DNA of 64,000 nucleotides, taken from contig CAUYUJ010020726.1 of the NCBI GenBank assembly GCA_963575745.1, positions 802,969 to 866,968 of the forward strand, in the 5' to 3' direction. The notes below the pieces were generated by a model. That model did no database searches and had not been told where the DNA came from. It was given only the letters and a program-made list of their open reading frames with translations. The DNA is from Prorocentrum cordatum (Eukaryota > Sar > Dinophyceae > Prorocentrales > Prorocentraceae). Positions 54,083 through 62,780 of this stretch are shown piece after piece. Position 1 is the stretch's first letter; each line of letters starts with the position of its first letter. The position numbers were made by a program, and so were the translations under genes.

Positions 54083-54709
54083 CAAGCATGTTTCAAGCAT
54101 GCTTGGAACATCGATCCGACATTTTGAACACATGTTAAAGTCACGGATAGGGCTGTTAGGGGGTCCATTGTCGTGGCATCCACAAGAAGAGAGCGTCCGG
54201 GTCCGCGCGTCGGGGAGGAGGTGGCCCGCGGATCAGGACTGGGGCCAGGGCCCTGCAGGTCCCCCGCAGAGGGCGCGAAGATAGCCTCGCCTCGCGCTTC
54301 GCGGTCCAGGCCAAGGTGGCCTTCCTCTCCAGGGGGTGGGGCGGGGGGCGGTCCCAGAGCGCGAAGAGGAGCGCGCTGCGCGAGGTGCGAGGCTCGTTTC
54401 GCGGGAGGGGAACAGATCCATGTCCACAGGTCCGTGGTCCAGACTCCGCGGCCGTGACCCAACGGACACATGGCGGTTTTGCCCAGATGCCTTAGGCGGA
54501 ACGTTGCAACCGTGAGATCGCGCTCCGGTGTACAGTCGGCGAGGGCACGGATGTGGACATATTCGTCGCTCGCGGTGTAGGTGTCCCCGTGGATCGGTAT
54601 CACGATCGGGTCCAGCGGGCCGCCGGACCGGGATCGGGAGCGCTATCGCGGGCCACGGTGCTGCTCCTGAGGCCACGGCCCAGCAGCACCTCAGGGGCGC
54701 GGACTTCAG
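54083..54709. other. Upstream of the first recognised TPR exon; no exon assigned
   Basis: GC-rich. GGGCGCGAAGATAGCCTCGC and the palindromic GCGCTTCGCG recall 18105-18265. The TPR gene must start further upstream, but I could not recognise its earlier exons here. Confidence 0.4.
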
Positions 54710-55089
54710 GAGCGGCGAGGCGCTCGCGGGGCTCGCGCTCGACGCGGAGCTGCGGAAGGCGGAGGCCGCGGGCGCCAGGGCGCGGGCGCTCTTCCAGGAG
54801 CTCGGGGACATGTCCGGCGCCGCGGAGGCCCTGCTGGTGATCCTCCGCAGCGCAGGCGCCCTGGGGCAGGCCGTGCGGGCCCGCAGGCTCGTAGAGGAGG
54901 CGCTGGCCAAGGCGCGCGCCGAGGGCGACCGCTGCGGCGAGGGCGCGAGCCTGCTGGGGCTCGCGGAGGTGCAGGCGGAGCAGCGCGGGAGCCAGGCGGC
55001 AGCGGAGGCGCTGGAGACCGCCGGGGAGGCGGTGGAGGCCTGGGCGAAGAGCGAGTGGGCGATGGAGGATCGGGTCGAACGGTCCGAAC
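54710..55089 (+). CDS. TPR-carrier protein gene, exon 1 of those recognised (5' partial)
   Basis: The frame encodes consecutive TPR-like helices: GEALAGLALDAELRKAEAAG, ARALFQELGDMSGAAEALLV, RLVEEALAKARAEGDRCGEG and ASLLGLAEVQAEQRGSQAA. The spacing of Leu/Ala/Gly and of the -EALxLFxELGD- type motif is that of TPR arrays in dinoflagellate multidomain proteins. The exon starts at a plausible acceptor (TTCAG|G, 54709) and ends at 55089 with a GA donor (CCGAAC|GAAAGG). The split codon C|AG joins exon 2 exactly in frame. Upstream exons are missing, so the true N-terminus is unknown. Function inferred: protein-protein scaffold part of a larger synthase. Confidence 0.7.
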
Positions 55090-55417
55090 GAAAGGGGCTC
55101 CTCCTCCTCCTCCTCCTCCTCCTCCTCCTCCTCCTCCTCCCCCTCCTCCTCCTCCTCCTCCTCCTCCTCCTCCTCCTCCTCCTCCTCCTCATCCTGTTCC
55201 TCCTACTCACACGAAAAGGGGGGATTGGGAAAGGGGGGGGTACGAAATTTGCTGCATGCAGCCGGTTTCGGCCCCACCGAGGGGCCCAGTCCTCGAGACA
55301 TGGCCGCCTTCGGGAGGCGCCGGGAAAGTCAGCTACGTGAGCTGATTCTCACCCCCAGCTACGTGAGCTGATTCTCACCCCCCCCCTTTGCTATCCCCCC
55401 TTTTCGCCCGGCCCGAG
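55090..55417 (+). other. GA-AG intron composed of a CTC tract and a family B repeat
   Basis: Begins GAAAGGGGCTCC, holds a CTC run (55098-55195), then a second CGAAAAGGGGGGATTGGG start at 55213 and the family B body (GCTGCATGCAGCCGGTTTCG, ACGTGAGCTGATTCTCA twice). It ends CCCTTTTCGCCCGGCCCGAG. The exon frame is kept across it, which supports removal by splicing. Confidence 0.65.
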
Positions 55418-55745
55418 AGGAGCTCGAGGTGACCGCGCTCCTCCTCATCAGCAGGCTGCACGGCAGGACTGGCGGCGGCGACCACGCGAGGAAGCGGGCC
55501 GAGGAGGCGCTGAAGCTGGCCGAGTCCACCGAGGACATCGCCGTGCGCTGCACCCAGTCCGCGCGTGTGCACCAGCGGCTCGCGGTGCTGGCAGTCGAAG
55601 GCGGCGATGGCAAGCTGGCCAGGGAGTTCGCCGACAACTCGTGGCGGCTCCTCCGCGAGCAGGGCAGCCCGGAGGCAGAGGCGGAGGGGCATTTAGATCT
55701 TGCCCGCGAGCTTCTACGCGGGCGTTTCGCCAAGGAGGCCCTCAG
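55418..55745 (+). CDS. TPR-carrier protein gene, exon 2
   Basis: Encodes LEVTALLLISRLHGRTGGGD, ARKRAEEALKLAESTEDIAV, RVHQRLAVLAVEGGDGKLAR and EGHLDLARELLRGRFAKEAL, two to three further TPR-like helical pairs. The acceptor is CCCGAG|AG at 55416-55417. The donor is CTCAG|GCCGG, a GC donor, leaving two bases of an Arg codon that are completed by the first base of exon 3. The reading continues without break into ESEEALQGFRACKTF, as expected inside a TPR. Confidence 0.75.
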
Positions 55746-56611
55746 GCCGGCTGTTCGCAAGAGCGGGGCCGGCGTGCAGAGCTCACACATCAGAACACCA
55801 GGATGCGCCACCAGGCAGTGTGGTACCCATGACGTGGTCGGCCTGGGCAAGGAGTCGCTGCGCATGTGGATGCCTGTCTTCCTAGCGCTCGGCGCTGGGT
55901 CCTCGTATAGCCAGACACGCTGGCTCTCCGCATGTACGTCCAGCGCACGGCCCCTGCATGCTTCACATGTGAATCCAGGCGCGCGTCTGCGTGTGTGTGT
56001 GTGTGTGAGTGTGTGTGTGTGTGTGTGTGCGTGTGCGTGTGCGTGTGCGTGTGCGTGTGCGTGTGCGTGTGCGTGTGCGTGCGTGCGTGCGTGCGTGCGT
56101 GCGTGTGTGTGTGTGTGTGTACGTGTGTGTGTATGTGTGTGCGTGTTTGTTATCATTATGTGTATTGCGGCCCTGATTTGCATACAGCGTGCCCCCTGCT
56201 GCCTATCCGCCAGAGCAGCCGACCTCTGCCCAGCCGCCGACGCAAGAAAATGTGTGTGTATGTGTGTGTGGGACTTTGAGTATTTGTGTTTCAGCTCGTT
56301 GGTAGTCTTGTCGGTTCAGTACGACTTGGAGGTAAGAGGTTCCCTGCGCTGGAAGGCGCGGCTCCTGGCATGTTGCAGGGAATCGTTGTGATAGTTTCCC
56401 CTGGAGACCTGGACTGAGCTCCAGGTTTCCAGCGGACCCAACATGTTTGGAAATCGCGGTGCTTGCGAGAGAGTTTCGGTGAGCAGCATCACGTGTTGCT
56501 GGCGACAGGTCGCCCAATGTCTCCAGAAGCATCGTCATTTGACCATGCGGTTCGAGTTTTTTTTTTTGATCGGAGGGCACTCACACCCCTTTCTTGCGAA
56601 GAGTCGATCAG
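55746..56611 (+). other. GC-AG intron with a TG microsatellite
   Basis: Begins GCCGGCTGTTCG and ends GTCGATCAG. It contains an alternating TG/CG/TGCG tract (55990-56150). No introner family was recognised in it. GC donors are frequent in dinoflagellates. Confidence 0.65.
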
Positions 56612-57338
56612 GGAATCGGAAGAGGCGTTGCAGGGCTTCCGCGCTTGCAAAACGTTCAGGCGACAGGAGGTTGTAGCCTTGTCTATTGTGGCAGAGGCGC
56701 ACGTGATGCTTGGAGAAGAAAACGAAGCACACAGTACCGTACTGAAAAACCTGACGCGTCTTGAGAAATCAAGCAAGAACGCATCGGACGAGGCCGTTGC
56801 CTATTGCCAATATATCGCAGCATTCACGTATCGGCTTGCGTATCCGTACGACCCCAATTCCGTGAAGATGGCACAGGAGTCGCTCGAAAACTTCCAAGAT
56901 TTGGACAACCGGCGGATGGAGGGCGTTTTGTTGCGAACAGTCGCCCTTGCACATCAAACAATGAAGCTTATGGACAAGTCCCTGGTGACGATTGTGAAGG
57001 CACTTGCTGTCTTCAAAGAAGTGGACGATCTGTCCCAGTGGGCACACACTGCAATTCAACGCGGGCGCATCTATATCCAGCAAAGGGAGTGGAATGCCGC
57101 GCTTGGGATGGCCAGAGAGGCAGCAGACACATTCGAGCGGATCGGGGACAAGGTGGGAGTCGCCGAGAGCCGGCTGATGGAAGCAAGCGTTCGGTTTCAA
57201 ATGGAGCGCTTCCAAGATTCGGGTGACAAGGCTTTTGAGGCACTCAAGGTGTTCCAGGCCTGCAGCTGGAAGGCAGGGGAAGGATTCGCGTATACCTTGA
57301 TCAGCGACATCCAGATTGAGCTTGGCAACCTCGACAAG
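56612..57338 (+). CDS. TPR-carrier protein gene, exon 3
   Basis: About 242 codons of helical repeats: ESEEALQGFRACKTFRRQEV, VALSIVAEAHVMLGEENEAH, MAQESLENFQDLDNRRMEGV, ALAVFKEVDDLSQWAHTAIQ, ALGMAREAADTFERIGDKVG and GDKAFEALKVFQACSWKAGE. Each pair fits TPR spacing of about 36-40 residues. The codon use is less GC-biased here than in exons 1, 2 and 4. It ends after LGNLDK at 57338, phase 0, where a GT donor opens the family C introner. Confidence 0.8.
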
Positions 57339-57557
57339 GTCGGGGAAACGTAAGACTCGAGTGCGCCGGAACTCGGGTTTGCCGACGTTTTTTGACGAGC
57401 GCGCCCTGGATTTTGACGGGCCAGTTTCCGTTGGATGTTTGCAGCGGGAGTTCGCGTCAAATTTAAGACTGGGCCTCGTCAGTTTCAAGATGGCCCCGTC
57501 AGGCCAACTAGGCCAACCCGAGTTCCCCAAACCCGAGTCATACGTCTCCCCGACAAG
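57339..57557 (+). mobile_element. GT-AG intron formed by a family C introner
   Basis: The intron starts GTCGGGGAAACGTAAGACTC and ends GAGTCATACGTCTCCCCGAC plus AAG. The two ends are inverted repeats (GTCGGGGA...ACGTA.GACTC). The element is flanked by AAG on both sides, so the left AAG is exon and the right AAG supplies the acceptor. The element itself supplies the GT donor. Exon frame is phase 0 on both sides. A second copy lies at 46678-46890. Confidence 0.8.
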
Positions 57558-58010
57558 GGTGTGGCGGCGGCGAGGCGCGCGGCAGAGGCATTCAAGGGAG
57601 GCAGCCACGAAGAGGAGGCAGCCACACTCATGCTGCTGACTCGGGCGATACTTCAAAGGATCACAGCGGCCGACTTCAGGAAGGCTTCCTTCGCGTTCCA
57701 CGAGAACTTGAAGGAGGCGCGCGAGTCGTCGTACAAGGCAATCGAGCTGGCGCAGCGCTGCCGCAGCCTTCAGCTCGCGGCCAACGTGTACCTCGCAGCC
57801 GCAGAGATGGAGCTCCTGGACTTCCGGCCCGACATGTCGGTGGTTCACGCCGCCGAGGCGAGGGAGATCTTCCAGAAGATGGGGCAGGAGGCACAGGAGG
57901 CGAAGTGCCTGGACGTCCAGGCGGTAGCGCACATGCAGGTGGGCATGCACGAGAAGGCCTGGCACCTCGCCCGCGGGGCGCAGGACATCTTCGAGCGGAT
58001 TCGGGACACG
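57558..58010 (+). CDS. TPR-carrier protein gene, exon 4
   Basis: Encodes GVAAARRAAEAFKGGSHEEE, ASFAFHENLKEARESSYKAI, LAANVYLAAAEMELLDFRPD, VVHAAEAREIFQKMGQEAQE and KAWHLARGAQDIFERIRDT, again TPR-like. The 3' limit is uncertain. An in-frame TAG occurs at 58038, so a donor must lie before it, most likely within 58010-58017 (sequence GGGAAGAGAAAACACACGC, which itself resembles a family A start). Frame consistency with exon 5 would require ending at a codon boundary. Confidence 0.72.
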
Positions 58011-58476
58011 GGAAGAGAAAACACACGCGCCGACTCCTAGCCACGCCAGGCCCGCACCAGGCGTGAGAATATCAGGAGGGAAAGAAATACCCAGACACAA
58101 GTGATCGTCGATTTCCCAGAAGATATGGGAAAGTATGGGAAGCGGGGGAGAAGACAGAAACCCAGAAAATATGGGAAATACGGGGAATCCCTTGATTTGT
58201 GTGTATTTATTTGTGTGTCCCAGGGCCCCTTCAGAATAGGGGTCTCAGCGCAGTCTCTCCCAGGCCCAGCGAGCGGCCACGAGGGGCGGCGCGGGAATCC
58301 CAGGCCAAGGGGGGGTTGGTGTCAGGAATTTGAAAAAAACAAAAAAACACAATTCATCATCGATTCCCCAGAAAATATGGGAACATATGGGAATTGGGCG
58401 GGAAGACACAAACCCAGAAACTATGGGAAAATATGGGGAACCATTGTATTTGTGTGTATTTACTTGTGTGTCCCAG
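58011..58476 (+). other. Intron region with two family A introners in tandem
   Basis: Contains complete family A copies at 58073-58232 and 58323-58480. The 102 bases between them (58224-58325) are open in the phase needed by exon 5 (GPFRIGVSAQSLPGP...), flanked by CCCAG| and |GA. They could thus be a short exon; I leave this open. Confidence 0.55.
58073..58232 (+). mobile_element. Introner-like repeat, family A, copy 7
   Basis: TCAGGAGGGAAAGAAATACC to TTTGTGTGTCCCAGGGCCCC, complete. Confidence 0.8.
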
Positions 58477-58485
58477 GGCCCCTTC
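58323..58485 (+). mobile_element. Introner-like repeat, family A, copy 8
   Basis: TCAGGAATTTGAAAAAAACA (left end slightly changed), AATTCATCATCGATTCCCCA, then TTTACTTGTGTGTCCCAGGG. Its CCCAG is the acceptor of the exon encoding the carrier domain. Confidence 0.8.
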
Positions 58486-58953
58486 ATGGTTGTGTTGCCG
58501 CTGGCTCCCCAGGACAAGAATGGGGTCATGCAGATGAACCAGCTCTTGGAGCGCATCGAGAAGCTGTACGTGCCGCCCCGTGCGCTCAAGAAGCCAGCGC
58601 AGGCGGCGGCGGCGACCGCAGCCGCCGCGGCGCCCCAGCCAGAGGAGGACGCGCCGCAGAAGCAGAAGAAGACCGGCGAAATTCGTAGCCGCGAGCAGGC
58701 GGTCGATTTGAGCGACTACATCCAGTTGTCGATGCAGGAAGCTTTGTCAGACCTATTGGGTGACCACGTCGAACTTGACAGTCCCCTGATGGCGAGTGGG
58801 CTTTCGAGTGGCATGGCCATGGCCATGAAAGGTCAGCTCGAAGAAGATTTCTCTGTGATGCTCCCCTCTACATTGCTGTTCGATTACCCGTCCGTCATTT
58901 CCGTAGCTGAGTTCATCGTGGGCAAGCTGGGCACTAATGCGTTGCCCGGGTGA
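58477..58953 (+). CDS. TPR-carrier protein gene, last exon: acyl/peptidyl carrier (phosphopantetheine) domain
   Basis: After GPFMVVLPLAPQDKNGVMQM comes MNQLLERIEKLYVPPRALKK and an Ala/Pro/Gln/Glu linker. An ACP/PCP domain of about 80 residues follows, with helix 1 (IQLSMQEALSDLLGDHVELD), SPLMASGLSSGMAMAMKGQL around the attachment serine (GLSS, where bacterial carriers have GxDS), and EDFSVMLPSTLLFDYPSVIS and VAEFIVGKLG before the stop at 58951-58953. The LPSTLLFDYPS motif is characteristic of PKS/NRPS carrier domains. A 4'-phosphopantetheine arm on the serine would carry acyl intermediates. TPR arrays next to carrier and ketosynthase domains are, as I recall, known in dinoflagellate synthases. 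No catalytic domain is present in the exons seen. Confidence 0.82.
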   Translation, partial: GPFMVVLPLAPQDKNGVMQMNQLLERIEKLYVPPRALKKPAQAAAATAAAAAPQPEEDAPQKQKKTGEIRSREQAVDLSDYIQLSMQEALSDLLGDHVELDSPLMASGLSSGMAMAMKGQLEEDFSVMLPSTLLFDYPSVISVAEFIVGKLGTNALPG

Positions 58954-59750
58954 TGTCACCATGCCAGCAGTCGTGTTCCGCAGGTTGCAGAAGACCCCAA
59001 GGCGGAGGTGACAATCACCGTGCCGTACTTCAGTTCGGCGCCATTTCACGCCATAAGAGGTAGAGTGACTCGATTAGTTCGAGGCACACGAAGATGCAAA
59101 ATATCCGGCATCGGCGTGCATCATGGTCCTGCATCGACAAGGTTGAGCGTCAGAACCGTCGCCATCGCTATGTGGATAAGCATGGTCGTCATCAGCACCG
59201 TGCGAGTTACGATTCCCTTGGCTCCGCCGCAGCCTCGCAGAATAACTGTTTGATCTCCTGCCATTACGAGTCGAAATGCTACTTGCATTTGTTCGGTGAC
59301 TGTTGGGCTCAAATTGGTGCCCGTTGGCCCGAGACCTCGGAACAGCATGTCATTGTCACCCCCCCGAGCTCTATGCGCATCGCGCGTACACAGTCATCTT
59401 CGATTGCATCGCTCCTCGCATTCCAGCGGCCCATTGGGATACCTTCCGTAATTTGAAGGACTGCAAGTTGGAGTAACATAGGCGGTGCCTTGCCAGAAGT
59501 GGCGCACGCGAGCAAGAACGACCTTGGAGAGTGGCTCACCCTGTGTCGTCCTCTTGTCGTCGTCCTCGTGCCGTCGTTGTCGCTGTCCTCCCAATCGTGC
59601 GGGATCCCCGAGTCTTCAGGATCCTCCAAGGGCTAGGGTGGTCCAGACTTCATTTCGCTGGCGTCCCGAGTGCACAGCTTACTCGAGGGACGATCTCGGG
59701 CCCAGGGGAGGCTCGGGGCTTCGTGGGCAGAGGCCAGGTTTGTGCCCAGT
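58954..59750. other. No gene recognised downstream of the carrier-domain gene
   Basis: Mixed-composition sequence, probably including the 3' UTR. No polyadenylation signal of the AATAAA type was seen. Open frames show no domain. Confidence 0.45.
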
Positions 59751-59751
59751 G

Positions 59752-60137
59752 CGGGCCCCAATAATATATACACCACTACCACCCCCATTCCCCCCTCTCT
59801 CCTCCACCCTCCTCTTCCTCTCCTCCTCACTGGGAGAAGGAGGGGGGTGAGAGAGGTACAGTCAAAAACCCTAATAAGGACGCGCGACTTTGCTCAGGGT
59901 ACCCTTGCGTCCTCGCTCTTCCTTGCCCTTGCGTCCTTGAGGTTTTCGCCGTCCGCCGCCCCAAAAATCCCAACTTCGGCTTCCAAGGGTCTTGCGTCCT
60001 TACCGCGCGTCCTTATTAGGGTTTTTGACTGCCACCCCCATGCCCCCCTCCCTCCTCCACCCTCATCTTCTTTTCCTTCCCACTGGGAGAAGGAGGGGGG
60101 GGCGAGTGGCGGTGGTGGTGCATACCTCTGGGCCCCG
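59752..60137. mobile_element. Foldback element, family M7, interrupted by an M6 element
   Basis: The left end GGGCCCCAATAATATATACA and CCACTACCACC is inverted at the right as GGTGGTGGTGCATACC and TCTGGGCCCC. Inside, ACTGGGAGAAGGAGGGGGG occurs on both sides of the nested M6 element (59829 and 60080). An uninterrupted relative is at 60950-61052. Confidence 0.7.
59859..60031. mobile_element. MITE, family M6, copy 3, with perfect 27 base inverted ends
   Basis: The left 27 bases (CAGTCAAAAACCCTAATAAG followed by GACGCGC) are the exact reverse complement of the right 27 bases (GCGCGTCC...TTTTTGACTG). The interior has TGCGTCCT repeats. Perfect ends suggest a young insertion. It sits inside the M7 element. 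Confidence 0.88.
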
Positions 60138-60221
60138 TACCCGAGGCACCGCGGGCTGGGCCCCTGGGCCGCGCCCTGGTGGGCACGGGGGGGCGCTTTT
60201 CGCTGCGGATGCCCTGCGCGG

Positions 60222-60335
60222 AACGTCCACGCAGACACAATCAATCGTCGATCTCCAGGAAAATATTGGAAATCTATGAAAATATTAGAAAATATAAGAA
60301 AGTATGGAAAATATTAAAACATATGGGAAAAGATG
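60222..60335 (+). mobile_element. Introner-like repeat, family A, partial
   Basis: GCAGACACAATCAATCGTCG, ATCTCCAGGAAAATATTGGA and several AAAATATTAGAAAATAT units. The 3' end with CCCAG is missing. Confidence 0.6.
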
Positions 60336-60342
60336 GGAACGT

Positions 60343-60504
60343 TCAGGAGGGGAAACACACAGACGCAAGTCATCGCCGATCCCCAGGAACAGATAGGAAA
60401 ATATGGGAAGGGGGGGGGGAAGGCAGAAACCCACTAGAAATATGGGGAAACGATGGGGGAATCTTGTGATTTGTGTCTATGAATTTGTGTGCCCCAGGGC
60501 CCCC
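60343..60504 (+). mobile_element. Introner-like repeat, family A, copy 10
   Basis: TCAGGAGGGGAAACACACAG to AATTTGTGTGCCCCAGGGCC, complete. Confidence 0.75.
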
Positions 60505-60589
60505 TCCAATGTGCCCCGGTGCGACTGCGCCTCCGCGGGACCGCGCCACGGAACATCCAGACCGCAAAAGCCGTGGACACGGGCACGTG

Positions 60590-60800
60590 CGCCGCTCGCG
60601 AGGCATCGTCCGTCTTCCCTCCCAGGCCGTCGTCGGCGCTGGGGCCCCTCGGTGGCGCCTCCGGCGCTGCCCCTGGCGCGCTCCGCGCGCCAGGGAGGGG
60701 GATCCCGCGCCGATCCGAGAAATCCGCGCGGACCTCCGCGTCGTCGGCACACGTGCGCCGCTCGCGAGGGATCATCCGTCTTCCCTTCCCGGCCGTCGTC
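60590..60800. mobile_element. Foldback element, family M3, copy 3, within a local duplication
   Basis: GGCGCCTCCGGCGCTGCCCC, GGCGCGCTCCGCGCGCCAGG and GCGCCGATCCGAGAAATCCG match M3. GCCGCTCGCGAGG.ATC.TCC and GTCTTCCCTCCC.GGCCGTCG occur before and after (60591-60640 and 60758-60805), a direct repeat around it. Confidence 0.65.
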
Positions 60801-60949
60801 GGCAGCCCACTCCCTGGAGGGAGAGACGACGGCCCGCCCCGCGAGCACGACGCCCGCGGCGGCGCCTCTCTGCAGCGCCGCCTCACCGCGCACCCCCTCC
60901 TGCGCCGAGGCCAGCTTTTAGCCCGCCTCCTCGGCCCTCTTCTCTGGGG

Positions 60950-61052
60950 GCCCAAAGAATATACACCACCACCACGTCGATTCATCCTCTCTCCTCTTTC
61001 CAGCGAGAGGGAGGGGGGGAGGGAGGTGGTGGTGGTGTATATTTTCAGGGGC
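60950..61052. mobile_element. Foldback element, family M7, copy 2
   Basis: GGGGGCCCAAAGAATATACA and CCACCACCAC at left pair with GTGGTGGTGGTGTATATTTT and CAGGGGCCC at right, an almost perfect hairpin of about 30 base pairs. Confidence 0.85.
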
Positions 61053-61550
61053 CCATCCTCAGTGGAGGAATAACCACCCGGACTGGATAATCGGCGTTTA
61101 CGAAACAGCCCTGGGCGTTTACGGAACAGCCCTGCCCCGTTTGATTCCTCCTTCGGGTGCGTGTACGGAACGGCCTCGCGTGCCGGGGTGGTCATCCTCG
61201 GGGTGGACTGCTTGCCCTCTCCTCTCGCCCCCCTCCCGCTTCGGTCCGTCTCTGCCGCTCGCTTGCCCTCTGGCCCCCGCCTCGCTCGTTCTCGGGCCCC
61301 CCCTCGGCCCCCGCCTCTCTGCCCTGCGGCTGCCCTCCAGGGGAGCCAAGGGCTCGACGCCACCGCACGCCCGCGGCGCACCGAGCGGCGTGGCCGCCCG
61401 GCCCTCGGGGCCGCACGCGGGGCCGCGGCGGCCGCGAGGCTCCGCGCCCTGCCCCCCCCCCCCCGCGGAGGCGGCCAGGGCGCGCGGCGGGGGCGCCCTG
61501 TGCGAGCCTGCTTTTGGGGGGGCCCTGGCAGGGCTCGGGGGCGGCAACGA
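61053..61550. other. GC-rich stretch, no gene recognised
   Basis: GGGCGTTTACGRAACAGCCCT occurs twice (61090-61135). The rest is Pro/Arg/Ala-rich in all frames without a domain. Confidence 0.5.
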
Positions 61551-61551
61551 G

Positions 61552-61800
61552 GGGGGGGATGACTGGGGGAGGGGGTGGATACCATGGCGGGGGCCATGGT
61601 GTCATCGGGGGCGGAAAAGGGGGGTGATGACTGGGGGGGGGGTGGACATCATGGCGGGGGCCATGATAGTTCCTCAGATTTCATGGCGCCTCCTCTTACT
61701 CCAGTGCGTCCCTGCCCCCCCCCGCTGGGCCGCGCACGTGCCGCAGGTCATGATTTGCACCCCCCCTCTTGGACACCCCCCCTCTGGGCCGCTCCCGAAA
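61552..61800. mobile_element. Dispersed repeat, family M8, copies 3a (partial) and 3b
   Basis: GGGGGGATGACTGGGGGAGG and CATGGCGGGGGCCATGGTGT (61552-61610) are a partial copy. The complete copy 61618-61800 follows directly: GGGGTGATGACTGGGGGG, CATGGCGGGGGCCATGATAG, TTGGACACCCCCCC. Confidence 0.7.
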
Positions 61801-62305
61801 GGCAGGGCGAGGAGCCAGTCTGGACCGCACCAGTGCCCTGGCAGGTCTTGGTCTGGGACCTTGCCAGAATCCTGCCATGGCCTCGGCAAGGTCTTGCTGC
61901 GCGGACCGCACCAGCACACCGACAGGCCTCTGGTGGGGAGATCTTTCCGCAGAGGCGCTCGGTATAGGGCTCAGTCGGCGGTCAAAAGCTGCGCTTCGTG
62001 GGGGAAGGGAAGAAGGCCCCGAGTCAATGTTGTCAGTCTACCTTGTCCTTTTTCTCCATCGCGCCGCTTCCCCTCCCATCAGTCCGCTGCACGGCGTGAT
62101 GGTCAAGGTGGAGGGCCAGGGCGCCGACAAAGGAGGGGAGAGAGGGGAACGGGCCAGGAGAGCCGCGCCTAGTGGTCAACCGAGGGATCGAGGTTCGAGG
62201 GTCCATGGCTTTTCTCCAGATAGACTTGTCTATGGGAGTCCCAGCTCCACACATAGAGAACTGGTCCTCTGTTCCCCTTCATCTGTTTTGCATTTGCATT
62301 GTCAA
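61801..62305. other. No gene recognised
   Basis: Unique sequence with open but featureless frames. Confidence 0.45.
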
Positions 62306-62490
62306 ACTGTCCGCATGGTCTCCTATGTATCCGCGTGGCTTCCTCTGCATCCACACTGATGCCTCTGTATCCGCATGGCTTTCTCTGCTATCCGCACGGT
62401 TCCCTCTGTATCCGCATAGCGGCCTCTGAGATTCCAACGGCGCCCTGTGGCTATTCCAACGGCGCCCGGTGGCAATTCCATTGCCGACCG
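62306..62490. repeat. TCCGCATGGCTTCCTCTG minisatellite
   Basis: Units of 18-20 bases such as TATCCGCATGGCTTTCTCTG and TATCCGCACGGTTCCCTCTG (62310-62430), then a CAACGGCGCCCGGTGGC pair at 62437-62480. Confidence 0.75.
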
Positions 62491-62514
62491 AACAATCGTC
62501 CGACAAACGTCAAA

Positions 62515-62780
62515 CTGAAAAATACAGTAGAGGTAGAGTAGAGAAGGGTAAAGAAGAGTAGATAATTTAATACTAGATTAGCAAAGTAGTGCAGAATGAG
62601 GTAAAGCAGGGCAGTGCCGAGTAGAGTAGCGCAGAGCATAGCAGAGTAGAGCAGCTTAGAGTGGAAGATACGTCACTCGAGTAAAGCAGGGTAGAGTAAG
62701 AGGCGAGTCTTAATATACGTAGGAGTCGCAGCATAGCAGAGTATAATGGAGTGGGTTAGAGTAGGTAGGGTAAAGTTAGC
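62515..62780. repeat. Degenerate AGAGTAG pentamer/heptamer repeat
   Basis: AGTAGAGTAGAGAAG, GCAGAGTAGAGCAG and related units with drifting period. All frames are interrupted by TAG, so it is non-coding. Confidence 0.75.
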
